Made by a program: the position numbers and the translations under genes. The notes under the pieces were generated by a model that was given only the letters and a program-made list of their open reading frames with translations, had not been told where the DNA came from and made no database searches. Of a DNA stretch of 64,000 bases, positions 42,377 through 51,369 are shown piece after piece; the stretch's first letter is position 1, and the number at the start of each line of letters is the position of its first letter. Source of the stretch: Thiohalocapsa sp963698775 (lineage in GTDB: Bacteria > Pseudomonadota > Gammaproteobacteria > Chromatiales > Chromatiaceae); the NCBI GenBank assembly GCA_963698775.1, contig CAVOSE010000041.1:1-64000 (forward strand), written 5' to 3'.

Positions 42377-42718
42377 ATGACACTCAATAAAAGAATCGGG
42401 CAACGTCTTCGGTCCGCGCGAACCAGCCAGAAGCTCAGCCTAGCCGAATTGGCCACTCGGACCAAGACGCTTTCCAAGTCTCGAATCAGCAACTACGAAC
42501 AAGGCATACGCCGCATGGGCATCGAGGAAGCGCAGGAGCTCGCCGATGTCCTCGAGGGCATGACGCCTAGCTATTTGCTCTGCCTTGACGATGCTTCCCC
42601 TTTGGCGCCGGAAGAGTGGCAACTCGTCGATCGGTTCCGCGGGACTGATCAGCGTGGCCGCGACACGATACTTCGGGCCGCCGAGTCTCAGGTCGGCTAC
42701 AAGTCGAACAGCTTGTAG
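42377..42718 (+). CDS. XRE-family helix-turn-helix regulator
   Basis: A 113-residue protein with an N-terminal Cro/C1-type DNA-binding domain: RIGQRLRSARTSQKLSLAELA, SKSRISNYEQGIRRMGIEEA. A short helical tail follows (WQLVDRFRGTDQRGRDTILR). The ATG at 42377 is chosen because the domain begins at once; the frame to 42338 adds an unlikely head. Base composition around it is more AT-rich than neighbours. Similar small regulators occur in prophages and as chromosomal singletons. It stands alone in a gene-poor stretch. Confidence 0.85.
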   Translation: MTLNKRIGQRLRSARTSQKLSLAELATRTKTLSKSRISNYEQGIRRMGIEEAQELADVLEGMTPSYLLCLDDASPLAPEEWQLVDRFRGTDQRGRDTILRAAESQVGYKSNSL

Positions 42719-43167
42719 GACTAGCGAGACGAGAGAGAGGGCGTGGCCACGACCCTGTGCTGGGGCGACGCCTTAGGCTAGCGGCCCGGCAGCTGTTTGC
42801 GCATGGGCTTTAGTGGATTGGTGCTAGCCGCCGACGTTCTTTCCAACCTGTCAGGCTGCGGACAAAGTCTAGCGAGGCTTTGCCTCAGACCCACGAGTCG
42901 TGATCATCGGTATCGGTATCGGTATCGGTATCGAAATCGCAGCGCGTGGCGAGTGACCGGATCCCGATCCCGATTTCGATTTCGATTTCGAGGGGCCGCC
43001 CCGGTCCGATGCCGCATCGAAACTTGATCCATCTGCAAGCATTTGTCGCCCTCAAACAATCTAGGTGCCCGAGGTCCGCTTTGACCCTTTCGGCCTTACC
43101 GAAGTAAAGTACCGGCTTTGATCCGCGGCAACCCGCTAGATCCGCCTCGTGCTCTTCGTAAATCGGC
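42719..43167. other. Gene-free stretch with hexanucleotide repeats
   Basis: About 450 bp without a credible gene. Frames across it encode low-complexity RYRYRY or EIEIEI runs because of two hexanucleotide arrays (separate entry). A run of GAGAGAGAG lies at 42730. The last 170 bp lead into the lytic transglycosylase gene. Confidence 0.5.
42906..42993. repeat. Paired hexanucleotide repeat arrays
   Basis: ATCGGT is repeated four times from 42906, followed by ATCGAA and ATCGCA. After 22 bp of spacer, GATCCC twice and GATTTC three times occupy 42960-42989. The right array read on the opposite strand is (GAAATC)(GGGATC) units, so both arrays share an ATCG-every-six-bases pattern in inverted orientation and could pair imperfectly. 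Confidence 0.8.
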
Positions 43168-44376
43168 ATGTTTCATCTTAACGATCGACATCTTGTTGGT
43201 TTACGCGGTCTGCTGATCGTCGCCATGGCATTGGCCGTACCCATCCTGAATGGCTGTGCGGGTGGGGAGCGTGCCGATCCGGACTTCGAACGTTCAGAGG
43301 CGTTTCCGCTGCCAGCCGGCTTGGAAGACGCCGTTACCTTTTGGCGCAATGCCTACGCCAAATGGAGCCGCAACAAGGTGATCATTCACGACGACCGGCA
43401 CCTTGCGTTGGTCTATCAAATCGCCGATTTGCCGGGCCCCATGGAGGAAAGTTATACCTCGGCGCAAAAGGAATTCGTGCGCGATCTCAAGGACGCCTGG
43501 AGCAGTCGACTGGCGTCTCTTGAGCGCAAGGTGCGCGAGCGGGGACGGCTGAAACCGGCCGAAAAGGAGCTCAAGAACAAGATCGACATCGAGGGCGCCC
43601 CGGGGGCGCTGTACGGCGCCAGCGATCGTGTGCGCAGCCAGCGCGGCGTGCGGGAACGTTTTCAGCGTGGACTGGAAAACAGCGGCGCCTACGAGCAAAC
43701 GTTCCGCGAGGTCTTTCATCGGCACGGGCTGCCCGATGACTTGTCCTACCTGCCCCACGTCGAATCCTCATTCCAACTCAATGCCCGCTCAAGCGTCGGC
43801 GCCTCGGGTATGTGGCAGTTCATGCCTGCAACCGGGCGCCAGTTCATGACAGTCAACTCGTCCGTCGATCAGCGGCTCGACCCCGTTGTCGCGGCGGATG
43901 CCGCCGCGCGCTATTTGAAGAACTCTTATTCGTCGCTGCGCTCGTGGCCATTGGCTCTGACCTCTTACAACCATGGTCTCGGAGGGATGAAGAAGGCGCA
44001 GGCCCGCTACGGTAACGACATGGCCCGCATCGCCGCGGACTATGACGGGCGGTACTTCGGCTTCGCTTCCCGAAATTTCTATGCCGAGTTTCTGGCTGCC
44101 CGGCATGTGGCCCGCAATGGCGCCCGCTACTTCCCAGAAGGTGTGCGCTATCGGCCGCCGCTCAGCGACCAACCCGTGGTCTTGCGCGATAGCGTCACCG
44201 TCGATGAGATCGCGCGCCATTACCGAGTGCCGCGCACGGTCCTGACCGACCGTAACTACGCCTGGTTGCGGCCGGTGCGCAATGGCTCTCGGGCGGTCCC
44301 CGCCGGAACGACGATCTGGCTGCCGCAGGGGGTCGCCCGGTTTGCGTCCGGACAACCGCGCTCGAGCACGTTTTAG
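43168..44376 (+). CDS. Lytic transglycosylase (MltD-like) lipoprotein
   Basis: A 402-residue protein. The signal ends in a possible lipobox LNGC with C30 as the lipidated residue. The lysozyme-like SLT domain spans about 165-300: catalytic E199 in LPHVESSFQLNARS, then SVGASGMWQFMPATGRQF and ALTSYNHGLGGMKKA. The C-terminal ~50 residues (VVLRDSVTVDEIARHYRVPRT, IWLPQG) look like a worn LysM peptidoglycan-binding repeat. It would cleave glycan strands in the periplasm from the outer or inner membrane. rlpA follows after 9 bp, so both act on peptidoglycan from one operon. Confidence 0.9.
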   Translation: MFHLNDRHLVGLRGLLIVAMALAVPILNGCAGGERADPDFERSEAFPLPAGLEDAVTFWRNAYAKWSRNKVIIHDDRHLALVYQIADLPGPMEESYTSAQKEFVRDLKDAWSSRLASLERKVRERGRLKPAEKELKNKIDIEGAPGALYGASDRVRSQRGVRERFQRGLENSGAYEQTFREVFHRHGLPDDLSYLPHVESSFQLNARSSVGASGMWQFMPATGRQFMTVNSSVDQRLDPVVAADAAARYLKNSYSSLRSWPLALTSYNHGLGGMKKAQARYGNDMARIAADYDGRYFGFASRNFYAEFLAARHVARNGARYFPEGVRYRPPLSDQPVVLRDSVTVDEIARHYRVPRTVLTDRNYAWLRPVRNGSRAVPAGTTIWLPQGVARFASGQPRSSTF

Positions 44377-44385
44377 GAGGATCCC

Positions 44386-44841
44386 ATGTATGAGTCGACA
44401 ACCCGCGGCGCAGGGCTATGCGCGCGGATCATCGGTATATCGTTAGTGGCGGCGCTCTGGTTGCCAACACCTGTGCTGGCTGCGGAGGGAATGGCTTCCT
44501 ACTACGGGAAGCGATTTCATGGTCGGCGGACCGCGAGTGGCCAACGTTTTGATCAACATGCGCTGACCGCCGCCCATCGCTCGCTGCGCTTCGGCACCCG
44601 CGTGCGGGTGACCAACCTGCGCAACGGAAAGAATGTCGTGGTGACGATCAACGATCGCGGTCCCTATGCGAAGGGCAGAATTCTTGATCTGTCCCGCGGT
44701 GCGGCCCGGCGCTTGGGCATGGTCAACGCGGGTGTCGCGCGGGTGCGTCTAAAAGTTATCGGCTCGGGTAAGGCCAAATCGGCGGTCATCGAGACGTCTG
44801 ATAAGGCCGCGCAGGCGTCCGTGGTTCAGGAACTGTTCTAG
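44386..44841 (+). CDS. rlpA: RlpA family septal-ring lytic transglycosylase
   Basis: A 151-residue exported protein with a signal ending near PVLAAEG. The double-psi beta-barrel domain shows GMASYYGKRFHGRRTASGQRF, LTAAHRSLRFGTRVRVTN and VTINDRGPYAKGRILDLS, including the conserved Asp in NDRGP. No SPOR domain, so this is a short form. AGGAGG lies six bases before the ATG, a very strong ribosome binding site. RlpA cleaves naked glycan strands at division sites. Confidence 0.92.
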   Translation: MYESTTRGAGLCARIIGISLVAALWLPTPVLAAEGMASYYGKRFHGRRTASGQRFDQHALTAAHRSLRFGTRVRVTNLRNGKNVVVTINDRGPYAKGRILDLSRGAARRLGMVNAGVARVRLKVIGSGKAKSAVIETSDKAAQASVVQELF

Positions 44842-44969
44842 TCCAAGGCGAGGCATGAGGGCGGGCGCAAGCCCTACCTGATCCTGCATCCGATGAAACC
44901 GGCTCTGACGGTTGCCGGCGCTTTGCAGCATAATCGCCGGTTTGGCCGACGCCGTATCGAGGAATCCCC

Positions 44970-45539
44970 ATGTCCATCAAGTCTGATCGCTGGATTCGCC
45001 GCATGGCGATTGAACAGGGCATGATCGAGCCCTTCATCTCCGGTCAGGTGCGTGAAACGGAGGATGGCGAGCGGGTGATCTCCTACGGCACCTCCAGCTA
45101 CGGCTACGACATCCGCTGTGCCGACGAATTCAAGATCTTCACCAATATCAACTCCGCGGTGGTGGACCCGAAGAACTTCGACTCGTCGAGCTTCGTCAAC
45201 CTGCAGTCGGATGTCTGTATCATTCCGCCGAACTCGTTCGCCTTGGCGCGAACCGTTGAGTACTTTCGTATCCCTAGAGATGTGCTGACGATCTGCTTGG
45301 GTAAATCGACCTACGCGCGCTGCGGGATCATTGTGAACGTGACGCCGTTGGAGCCCGAATGGGAGGGGCATGTGACGCTGGAGTTCTCCAACACCACGCC
45401 GTTACCCGCCAAGGTGTATGCCAACGAGGGTGTTGCACAGATCCTGTTCCTGGGGTCCGATGAGGTCTGCGAGACCTCCTACCGCGATCGCGGGGGCAAG
45501 TACCAGGGGCAAACCGGGGTCACATTACCAAAGCCTTGA
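44970..45539 (+). CDS. dcd: dCTP deaminase
   Basis: A 189-residue trimeric enzyme converting dCTP to dUTP for dTMP synthesis. Motifs are SYGTSSYGYDIR, LGKSTYARCGIIVNVTPLEP and EGHVTLEFSN with the catalytic Glu, and a C-terminal GGKYQGQTGVTLPKP. Monofunctional type (not the dUTP-forming bifunctional form) judging by overall resemblance to E. coli Dcd. Stands alone. Confidence 0.96.
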   Translation: MSIKSDRWIRRMAIEQGMIEPFISGQVRETEDGERVISYGTSSYGYDIRCADEFKIFTNINSAVVDPKNFDSSSFVNLQSDVCIIPPNSFALARTVEYFRIPRDVLTICLGKSTYARCGIIVNVTPLEPEWEGHVTLEFSNTTPLPAKVYANEGVAQILFLGSDEVCETSYRDRGGKYQGQTGVTLPKP

Positions 45540-45586
45540 GGGCTTTGCCTGAAGGGCGCGCTCGTACCTGCTTGGAGGCAGCGCAC

Positions 45587-47212
45587 CTAATCAGCAGCGG
45601 CAACATAGTGGTAAATGCGCCAAGCGTGATAGGGGGCCTCGCAGGCGGCGGCGTCCCAGCCAACCCCTCCGGATAGGACTTGAAGCGGCTGTCCCTTGCA
45701 GTCGAATAGGCTCTGTGTGGCGATCGCGGTGAAACCCGGAATCTCAGGTGGCGAGAACTTGTAGGCGACCAGCCAGAAGCCCGAGCGGCGCACCGCCTCA
45801 AGCGACGGTATGGGCGCAATGCGGCCACGCCCGTACTCTGATGGTCGGGTGATTCCAGGCCACTGCGGAGCGGCGAGTTCGGGACGGTAGAAGTTCAGCA
45901 TGGCCGCGAAGGGGTAGCGGTCCGCGAATACCGGTCCGGGCAGGCTGGCGGCGTGATCGGCCAGGGCGGCATAGCCGTGGGTTTCGCGCATGATGCGGTC
46001 TGTCGAGGTCGGTAGCGGGAGCAGCGCTGTGGCCGCATGAAAGGCGTAGAGGCTGACCAGCAGCAGGTTGGTCGCGGCGGCCACCAGCGCCCAGCGTGCG
46101 ACGGGCCTCAGCACGACGGCGGCAACGGGCGCCGCGCAGGCCAGATACAATGCCGACCAGTTCGCCTCGACGTCGCTGATCAACGCGACGCTGCCGAACA
46201 GCAGCAGCGGCACCAGTATCCCTGCCGTCAGCAAGGCCCTCGCCGGTCGCGCGAGCGCCGCCGACAAGTCCCGGCGGATGCGGCGCGGACCCCCGCTCAG
46301 GAAAGGCGCAACGGCGAGCGGCAGCAATAGAAGACCCCAGAACGCCATCTGGCTGCCCAGATACCCGGCCAGGCTCGTGAGTCGCTCGGGCAACGACATC
46401 GGCTCCGGCGCGTGAGGCCTGTAGGCCGCCGGGCCGGTGGCGGCGGGAAGGCTGTCCGCCGCGAGTTCGACGCTGCCGGTGTCCGCGGAGAAGCCGTGGC
46501 CGAACTGAAAGCGCATGGTGAGCCAATCGTTGTCGGCGTTCCAAAGGATGTTGGGCAGGAACAGCAACAGTGCCAGCAGTCCGCCGAGATAGGGCCATGG
46601 CGTGCGCAGTGCGCGCGGATCAACGAGCAACAAGGCCCACAGAAAGACCGGGCCGATGACCACCATGGTGTACTTGCCCAACAGGCCCAGACCAGTGGCG
46701 ACGCCAGCCGTCAGCCAACGCCTGCGTTGGCCCTGAAGGGCGGCCAGCGATTCGTGCAGTGCGACCGCCCAGCACAGGGCCAGGACAGTATCGGGCGTCG
46801 TGATGACGCCGGAAATCAGGCCGGGTATTGTGCCCGTCGCGAGGACCATTGCCAGCAGCAGGTCCGGGCCCCGGGTCAGGCCGCAGGCCAGGTAAAAGCG
46901 CCAGAGCACGAGCAAGGACAGGGTGCCGGCGAAAACGGCGCCGACTCTGGCGGCGAAGGCCGAGCCGGGCTCGAGCCAGCCACCAATACCGAGTAGCGCG
47001 ACACCGGGCGGGTGGTCAAAATAGCCCCAGGCCAGGGATTGCGCCCAGTTGAAGTAATAGGCCTCGTCCTGGGTGACCGGGACCGCACCCGCGATCAGCA
47101 GGCGCCAGGCGGTAACGGCCAGGATCAGCGCCAGTGGCCAGCGCCAGTCGTCCGCGGTCGCGGCGGAGAGACTGCGTGTTGCCACCGTTAGAGACGGTTG
47201 ATGCGCGGGCAA
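45587..47212 (-). CDS. GT-C glycosyltransferase (ArnT/PMT-like), multi-pass
   Basis: A 541-residue protein with about eleven membrane helices. The catalytic Asp-Glu in the first loop is TQDEAYYFNWAQSLAWGYFDHPPG, typical of family GT39/GT83 enzymes that use polyprenyl-phosphate sugars. Repeated hydrophobic segments follow, then a soluble C-terminal domain. It would transfer a sugar in the periplasm to lipid A, a glycan or protein; the acceptor cannot be read. Its start overlaps the end of the lipoprotein gene upstream by 25 bp, so the two are co-transcribed. Confidence 0.85.
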   Translation of the reverse strand: MPAHQPSLTVATRSLSAATADDWRWPLALILAVTAWRLLIAGAVPVTQDEAYYFNWAQSLAWGYFDHPPGVALLGIGGWLEPGSAFAARVGAVFAGTLSLLVLWRFYLACGLTRGPDLLLAMVLATGTIPGLISGVITTPDTVLALCWAVALHESLAALQGQRRRWLTAGVATGLGLLGKYTMVVIGPVFLWALLLVDPRALRTPWPYLGGLLALLLFLPNILWNADNDWLTMRFQFGHGFSADTGSVELAADSLPAATGPAAYRPHAPEPMSLPERLTSLAGYLGSQMAFWGLLLLPLAVAPFLSGGPRRIRRDLSAALARPARALLTAGILVPLLLFGSVALISDVEANWSALYLACAAPVAAVVLRPVARWALVAAATNLLLVSLYAFHAATALLPLPTSTDRIMRETHGYAALADHAASLPGPVFADRYPFAAMLNFYRPELAAPQWPGITRPSEYGRGRIAPIPSLEAVRRSGFWLVAYKFSPPEIPGFTAIATQSLFDCKGQPLQVLSGGVGWDAAACEAPYHAWRIYHYVAAAD

Positions 47213-47907
47213 CTGTTTTCGCGCAATTGGCGCTGGGTCAGGGTGCGGATGCGTTCTTGTTCGGCAACCAATTCCCGCGGCGGTGTCGGCGAGCGTTGCA
47301 GCATTGCTTCGGCCTGGCGCAGATCGTCGCAGCGATCGCGGCCGCGAGGTCTGAGGGCCGCACGATAGACATGCGCGGATGCCCCGTACAGGAAGCCCAG
47401 CGCGCTCCCCGGTGCCTCGCGGCGGGCGTCCTGTGCCGCGATCAGGAGCTTTTCGTTCTCGCGATCAAGCTTCTTCTCCTTCACCCTGTCGTCCAATCGA
47501 TTGCGCCTTTCACTCAAGGTCAGCAACAGTCCACCATGGTAGGAGAGACGACTCGGCGACTTCGTGGAAGGCTGTTTCTTGAGCGCCTTGCGGTAACCAT
47601 CCTCGGCGCAATCGAGTAACTCACGCATACGCGAGTCTTTGGCCGATGCACTCTGGGGCTGCTCGATCGCCAGCCTAAGGCAGGCGTCGCCCTTGGCTGC
47701 ATCCGCCTTGGCGCAGGCGTCGCTGCGGCTCCTGCAGTTGACACTGGTAACGGCGATGGAATTCCAATCGCCGGCAACGGCCGTTCGGCCAAGGTCGCCG
47801 TCGCCGCCGATGCCATTGGGTGTAGGCGCGGTTCCACAGCCTGCGGCGAGCAATGCGCACAGCAGGGTGACGGCAATGGCACGGGGTCCAATTTTCACGC
47901 GAAACAC
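47188..47907 (-). CDS. Lipoprotein of unknown function
   Basis: A 239-residue protein with a clear lipobox LLAAGC (C24). The mature part has several cysteines (NCRSRSDACAKADAAKGDAC, LLDCAEDGYRKAL) and helical, TPR-like spacing, then a basic coiled segment (RRNRLDDRVKEKKLDRENEKLL). No family recognised. Outer-membrane anchoring is likely as the residue after Cys is Gly rather than Asp. It ends overlapping the GT-C gene. Confidence 0.65.
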   Translation of the reverse strand: MFRVKIGPRAIAVTLLCALLAAGCGTAPTPNGIGGDGDLGRTAVAGDWNSIAVTSVNCRSRSDACAKADAAKGDACLRLAIEQPQSASAKDSRMRELLDCAEDGYRKALKKQPSTKSPSRLSYHGGLLLTLSERRNRLDDRVKEKKLDRENEKLLIAAQDARREAPGSALGFLYGASAHVYRAALRPRGRDRCDDLRQAEAMLQRSPTPPRELVAEQERIRTLTQRQLRENSCPRINRL

Positions 47908-48062
47908 TCCTCGGTGCGGTTCCGCATCGGCGGGGTTGTTCGCCGCGGATGGCGAAGCGACTGGTTAACCACGAATCTTCGCACAGATGGTGCCTCGGTG
48001 GTGTTGATGATTGACAGCCATCGCGTGCGTGGGGCCTAGTCAGGCGGGAGTCGGGTCGGTCC

Positions 48063-48761
48063 CTAGAGCGCGGTCGACGTGCTGCTCTGCCCGGTAAATA
48101 GTCGTTGCAGCACCAGGTAGCCGAACAGCACCAGGAATGCGGATGTCAGCACGTCACTGACGAAATGGCCACCGGCGGCGATGCGCCCGAAGCCCACCAG
48201 CGCGGCATACAGCGCCGCGATGATGACCCAGCGCGAGCGCACACCTCGCAGCACCGCTGCAACCGCGACCAGGTAGCAGGCAGCGGCGGCATGGCCGGAA
48301 CTGAAGGAGCCGCCGGTTTGGCCAGAGTAGACGAAAGCAGGTGTGAAGCGTTGTTCGCCGCCGAACTCGGTGACATTGACGGGCCGAGCACGGCCCCAGT
48401 TCTCCTTCAGCACTTGATTGACCAGTAGTCCCGGCAGCAGGGCCAGTAGGCAGAGCAGCAGGCCGAGCTTGCGGCCGGTGAAGCCTAGCAACTGCCGCCC
48501 GCGGTTGCGCCCGATGGTGCGATTGAACAGCCAAAGACCCACCAGGGCGAGATTGACCCCTACCATCAGCCATTCCACCGAGTGATAGATGACCCGTTCC
48601 CAGGGCCGTCCCAGCAGTTCGAAGCCTAGGCCAGGCGTATAGAACAGCGCCGACGTGGCCAGATCGATGCCCGGAAAAGCGAGCATCAGGCCGGCAAAGG
48701 CGAAGAACAGGATCAATCCGACAACGGGGATGCCGAAGACATCCCGTCGTTGCGGAAACAT
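48063..48761 (-). CDS. PAP2-family membrane phosphatase
   Basis: A 232-residue multi-pass protein with the three-part PAP2 motif: KENWGRARPVN, SFSSGHAAAACYLV and RIAAGGHFVSDVL, containing the catalytic histidines. Such enzymes dephosphorylate lipid phosphates, including undecaprenyl pyrophosphate. The ATG at 48761 overlaps the stop of the DUF5989 gene by one base (TGATG), so translation is coupled. The longer frame to 48890 lies within that gene and is rejected. Confidence 0.9.
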   Translation of the reverse strand: MFPQRRDVFGIPVVGLILFFAFAGLMLAFPGIDLATSALFYTPGLGFELLGRPWERVIYHSVEWLMVGVNLALVGLWLFNRTIGRNRGRQLLGFTGRKLGLLLCLLALLPGLLVNQVLKENWGRARPVNVTEFGGEQRFTPAFVYSGQTGGSFSSGHAAAACYLVAVAAVLRGVRSRWVIIAALYAALVGFGRIAAGGHFVSDVLTSAFLVLFGYLVLQRLFTGQSSTSTAL

Positions 48762-48913
48762 CAGAACAACGTGTAAATGAACGGTGCCACTGCCGAGCCT
48801 TGGGCGAGCACGATCAGCGCGCCGAGCAGCAGCATGACGATGATGATGGGTGCGAGCCAGAACTTCTTGCGCTCGCGCATGAAGCCCCAAAGGTCTTTGA
48901 TTAGGTCAAGCAT
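48761..48913 (-). CDS. DUF5989 small membrane protein
   Basis: A 50-residue protein, MLDLIKDLWGFMRERKKFW followed by one membrane helix and a SAVAPFIYTLF end. This is the DUF5989 pattern, a tiny protein regularly encoded between an SxtJ protein and other genes after a carbamoyltransferase. Function unknown; likely a membrane-bound subunit or adaptor. It lies 22 bp after the SxtJ gene and overlaps the PAP2 start. Confidence 0.85.
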   Translation of the reverse strand: MLDLIKDLWGFMRERKKFWLAPIIIVMLLLGALIVLAQGSAVAPFIYTLF

Positions 48914-48935
48914 CAGTAGGGTCCGAGGTTTGGCG

Positions 48936-49340
48936 TCAGTAGGGCTTTTGCATAGATTCGGGCGTTGCCGTCCGGCTCGGCTCGCGATAGCTATCGGAAT
49001 CGGCGGACAGACGCCGCCGCATTGGGTCATGGCCGGCAATGCGCATGATCAGGCCAGCGGGCATGAACACCAAGAAAAACACCAGGCTCAGGATTAGCGG
49101 CGTGGTCACGCGGCTGATGGCAAGGCCGAAGCGCATCCAGCCCTGGTAGACCGGCCCCAGCGACTTGGGCGCGGCGAGACCCCAGACGGCGAGGACGGCG
49201 GCCAGCACCCAGGGCCAGTAGGGCAGTCCGGCCTCGAACAGCCAGGGCAGGATCAAGCCAAACAGCACGGCGACGATGCCGCCGGTGCTGAGCGCGAACT
49301 GCCGCAGGCCGCGGGCGTCGAGTTCTGGGATGCTGTGCAT
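48936..49340 (-). CDS. SxtJ-family membrane protein
   Basis: A 134-residue protein with about three membrane helices; the signature is LGPVYQGWMRFGLAISRVTTPLILS with FFLVFMPAGLIMRI. Named from the saxitoxin cluster, but these proteins are common beside carbamoyltransferase genes in unrelated bacteria. Function unknown. The ATG at 49340 is the first sensible start; the frame to 49406 overlaps the carbamoyltransferase gene. The intergenic distance to that gene is 28 bp. Confidence 0.85.
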   Translation of the reverse strand: MHSIPELDARGLRQFALSTGGIVAVLFGLILPWLFEAGLPYWPWVLAAVLAVWGLAAPKSLGPVYQGWMRFGLAISRVTTPLILSLVFFLVFMPAGLIMRIAGHDPMRRRLSADSDSYREPSRTATPESMQKPY

Positions 49341-49368
49341 GGTCGAGTCGCCGTGATCGGGTTGCCGA

Positions 49369-51213
49369 TTAATCCAGTTCGAATTCCTGCTGCCAGGTAT
49401 CGTCACGGGGCAGTGGCGGCTGCTCGGACTTGGCTAGCAAGCAGTTCTCCAAAACGAGGTAGTCCATCTCGGTGCGCATGAAGCACCGGTAGGCATCCTC
49501 CGGGCTGCCGACGATGGGCTCGCCGCGGACGTTGAACGAGGTGTTGACCAGCAGCGGGCAACCGGTGCGTGCCGCGAACGCCTCGATCAGGGCATGAAAA
49601 CGCGGGTTGGTCTCGCGGTGCACCGTCTGTAACCGTGCCGAATAGTCCACATGCGTGATGGCCGGTATCTGCGAGCGGGGTACGTTCAGTCGGTCGATGC
49701 CGAACAGCTGTTGCTGCGCCTCGGTCATCGCCACGCGCCGCGACTCGGCCACCGGCGCTACCAGCAGCATATAGGGGCTGGGGCCGTCGTGCTCGAACCA
49801 GTCCGAGACCTGCTCGGCGAGCACGGCCGGCGCAAAGGGCCGGAACGACTCCCGGTATTTGATTTTCAGATTCATCACCGACTGCATCTTCGGGCTGCGC
49901 GGGTCGCCGATGATGGAGCGTCCACCCAGCGCCCGCGGGCCGAATTCCATCCGGCCTTGGAACCAGCCGACCACCTGCTCGTCGTCCAGCAGTGTCGCCA
50001 GTCGCGGCATCAGCGCGTCGTCGTCCAGGCGTTGGTACGGGATGCCAGCCCCGGTCAGGTAGGCCTCGATCCGGTTGTTGTCGAATGCCGGGCCTAGATA
50101 AGAACCCCGCATACGGTCGATGCCCGAGCCGGCGCGCGGTTTGTCGAGGTACTCGTGCCAGACCGACAGCGCGGCCCCCAGGGCACCGCCGGCATCGCCG
50201 GCCGCCGGCTGAATCCAGAGGTCGGCGAATGACCCCTCTCGCAGCAGGCGCCCATTGGCGACACAGTTCAGGGCCACGCCCCCGGCTAGGCAGAGTTGGT
50301 CGACGCCCAACTCCCGCTGCACCGTCTGCCCCAGCCGCAGCACAACCTCTTCGGTCACTGCCTGGATCGATGCGGCCAGGTCCATTTCGCGCTGTGTCAC
50401 CGGCGACTCCGGCTTGCGCGGCGGCCCGCCGAACAGCCGGTCGAAGGCCTTGCTGGTCATGGTCAGACCGTTGGCATAGTTGAAGTAGCGCATGTCCATG
50501 CGGAAGCTGCCGTCGGGCTTCAGCGCCAGCAGGTGCTGCAGGATCAGATCCTTGTATATGGGTTCGCCATAGGGCGCGAGCCCCATCAACTTGTACTCGC
50601 CGGAGTTGACCTTGAAGCCGGTGAAATAGGTGAAGGCGGAGTACAGCAGCCCTAGGGAGTGCGGGAACTGAATCTCCCATTGTGGGGTGAGTCGGTTTCC
50701 TTCTCCCAGCCAGACCGATGTGGTCGCCCATTCGCCGACGCCGTCCATGCACAGCACCGCGGCACGTTCGAACGGGCTGGGGAAGAACGCGGAGGCGGCG
50801 TGGGACTGATGATGCTGGGTGAACAGCACCTCGGGCGCGTCTGACTTCTTCATGCCTCCCAGGCTGGCGAGTTCCTGCTTCAGCAAATCCTTCAGCAACA
50901 ATTTCTCCTTCAGCCACACCGGCATCGCCGCCAGGAATGAGCGCAACCCGCGTGGCGCATAGGCCAAGTAAGTCTCGAGCAGGCGCTCGAACTTGATCAG
51001 CGGCTTGTCGTAGAAGACCACGTGGTCGAGGTCCGCCAGCCCGATATCCGCGGCGTCGAGGCAATAGCGGATGGCGTCGACCGGAAAGCCCGCGTCGTGC
51101 TTTTTGCGTGAGAAGCGTTCTTGCTGTGCGGCGGCCAGGATCTCGCCGTCGCGCACCAGGCAGGCGGCGCTGTCGTGGTAATATGCGGAGATACCTAGAA
51201 TGTGGACGGGCAT
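49369..51213 (-). CDS. Carbamoyltransferase (NodU/TobZ family)
   Basis: A 614-residue two-domain enzyme. The N-terminal kae1-like domain has MPVHILGISAYYHDSAACLV and CMDGVGEWATTSVW; GGVALNCVANGRLL also fits. The C-terminal YrdC-like part shows YRESFRPFAPAVL and LVNTSFNVRGEPIVGSP. Such enzymes make carbamoyl-adenylate from carbamoyl phosphate and ATP and transfer the carbamoyl group to a hydroxyl, often on a sugar. The substrate here is probably a surface glycan sugar given its neighbours (inference). First gene of the leftward run with SxtJ, DUF5989 and PAP2. Confidence 0.92.
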   Translation of the reverse strand: MPVHILGISAYYHDSAACLVRDGEILAAAQQERFSRKKHDAGFPVDAIRYCLDAADIGLADLDHVVFYDKPLIKFERLLETYLAYAPRGLRSFLAAMPVWLKEKLLLKDLLKQELASLGGMKKSDAPEVLFTQHHQSHAASAFFPSPFERAAVLCMDGVGEWATTSVWLGEGNRLTPQWEIQFPHSLGLLYSAFTYFTGFKVNSGEYKLMGLAPYGEPIYKDLILQHLLALKPDGSFRMDMRYFNYANGLTMTSKAFDRLFGGPPRKPESPVTQREMDLAASIQAVTEEVVLRLGQTVQRELGVDQLCLAGGVALNCVANGRLLREGSFADLWIQPAAGDAGGALGAALSVWHEYLDKPRAGSGIDRMRGSYLGPAFDNNRIEAYLTGAGIPYQRLDDDALMPRLATLLDDEQVVGWFQGRMEFGPRALGGRSIIGDPRSPKMQSVMNLKIKYRESFRPFAPAVLAEQVSDWFEHDGPSPYMLLVAPVAESRRVAMTEAQQQLFGIDRLNVPRSQIPAITHVDYSARLQTVHRETNPRFHALIEAFAARTGCPLLVNTSFNVRGEPIVGSPEDAYRCFMRTEMDYLVLENCLLAKSEQPPLPRDDTWQQEFELD

Positions 51214-51369
51214 GGGTGTGGGCGAGGCTGGCGATGGGGCTGTCGGTCGCGCGGACCGCAGCGGGTACAGCCGCCAAAGTATACAGCAGTCCCGTCGGGT
51301 CGGCTCAGTTTTTGGTGTTGGCTTGATGGCGCTTTACGACAGACTTTCAGATGACGTGCGGACGATGAT

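Noticed and set aside
42906..42993. CRISPR-like array
   Set aside because: Units are six bases and tandem with no spacers, so this is a microsatellite-like repeat.
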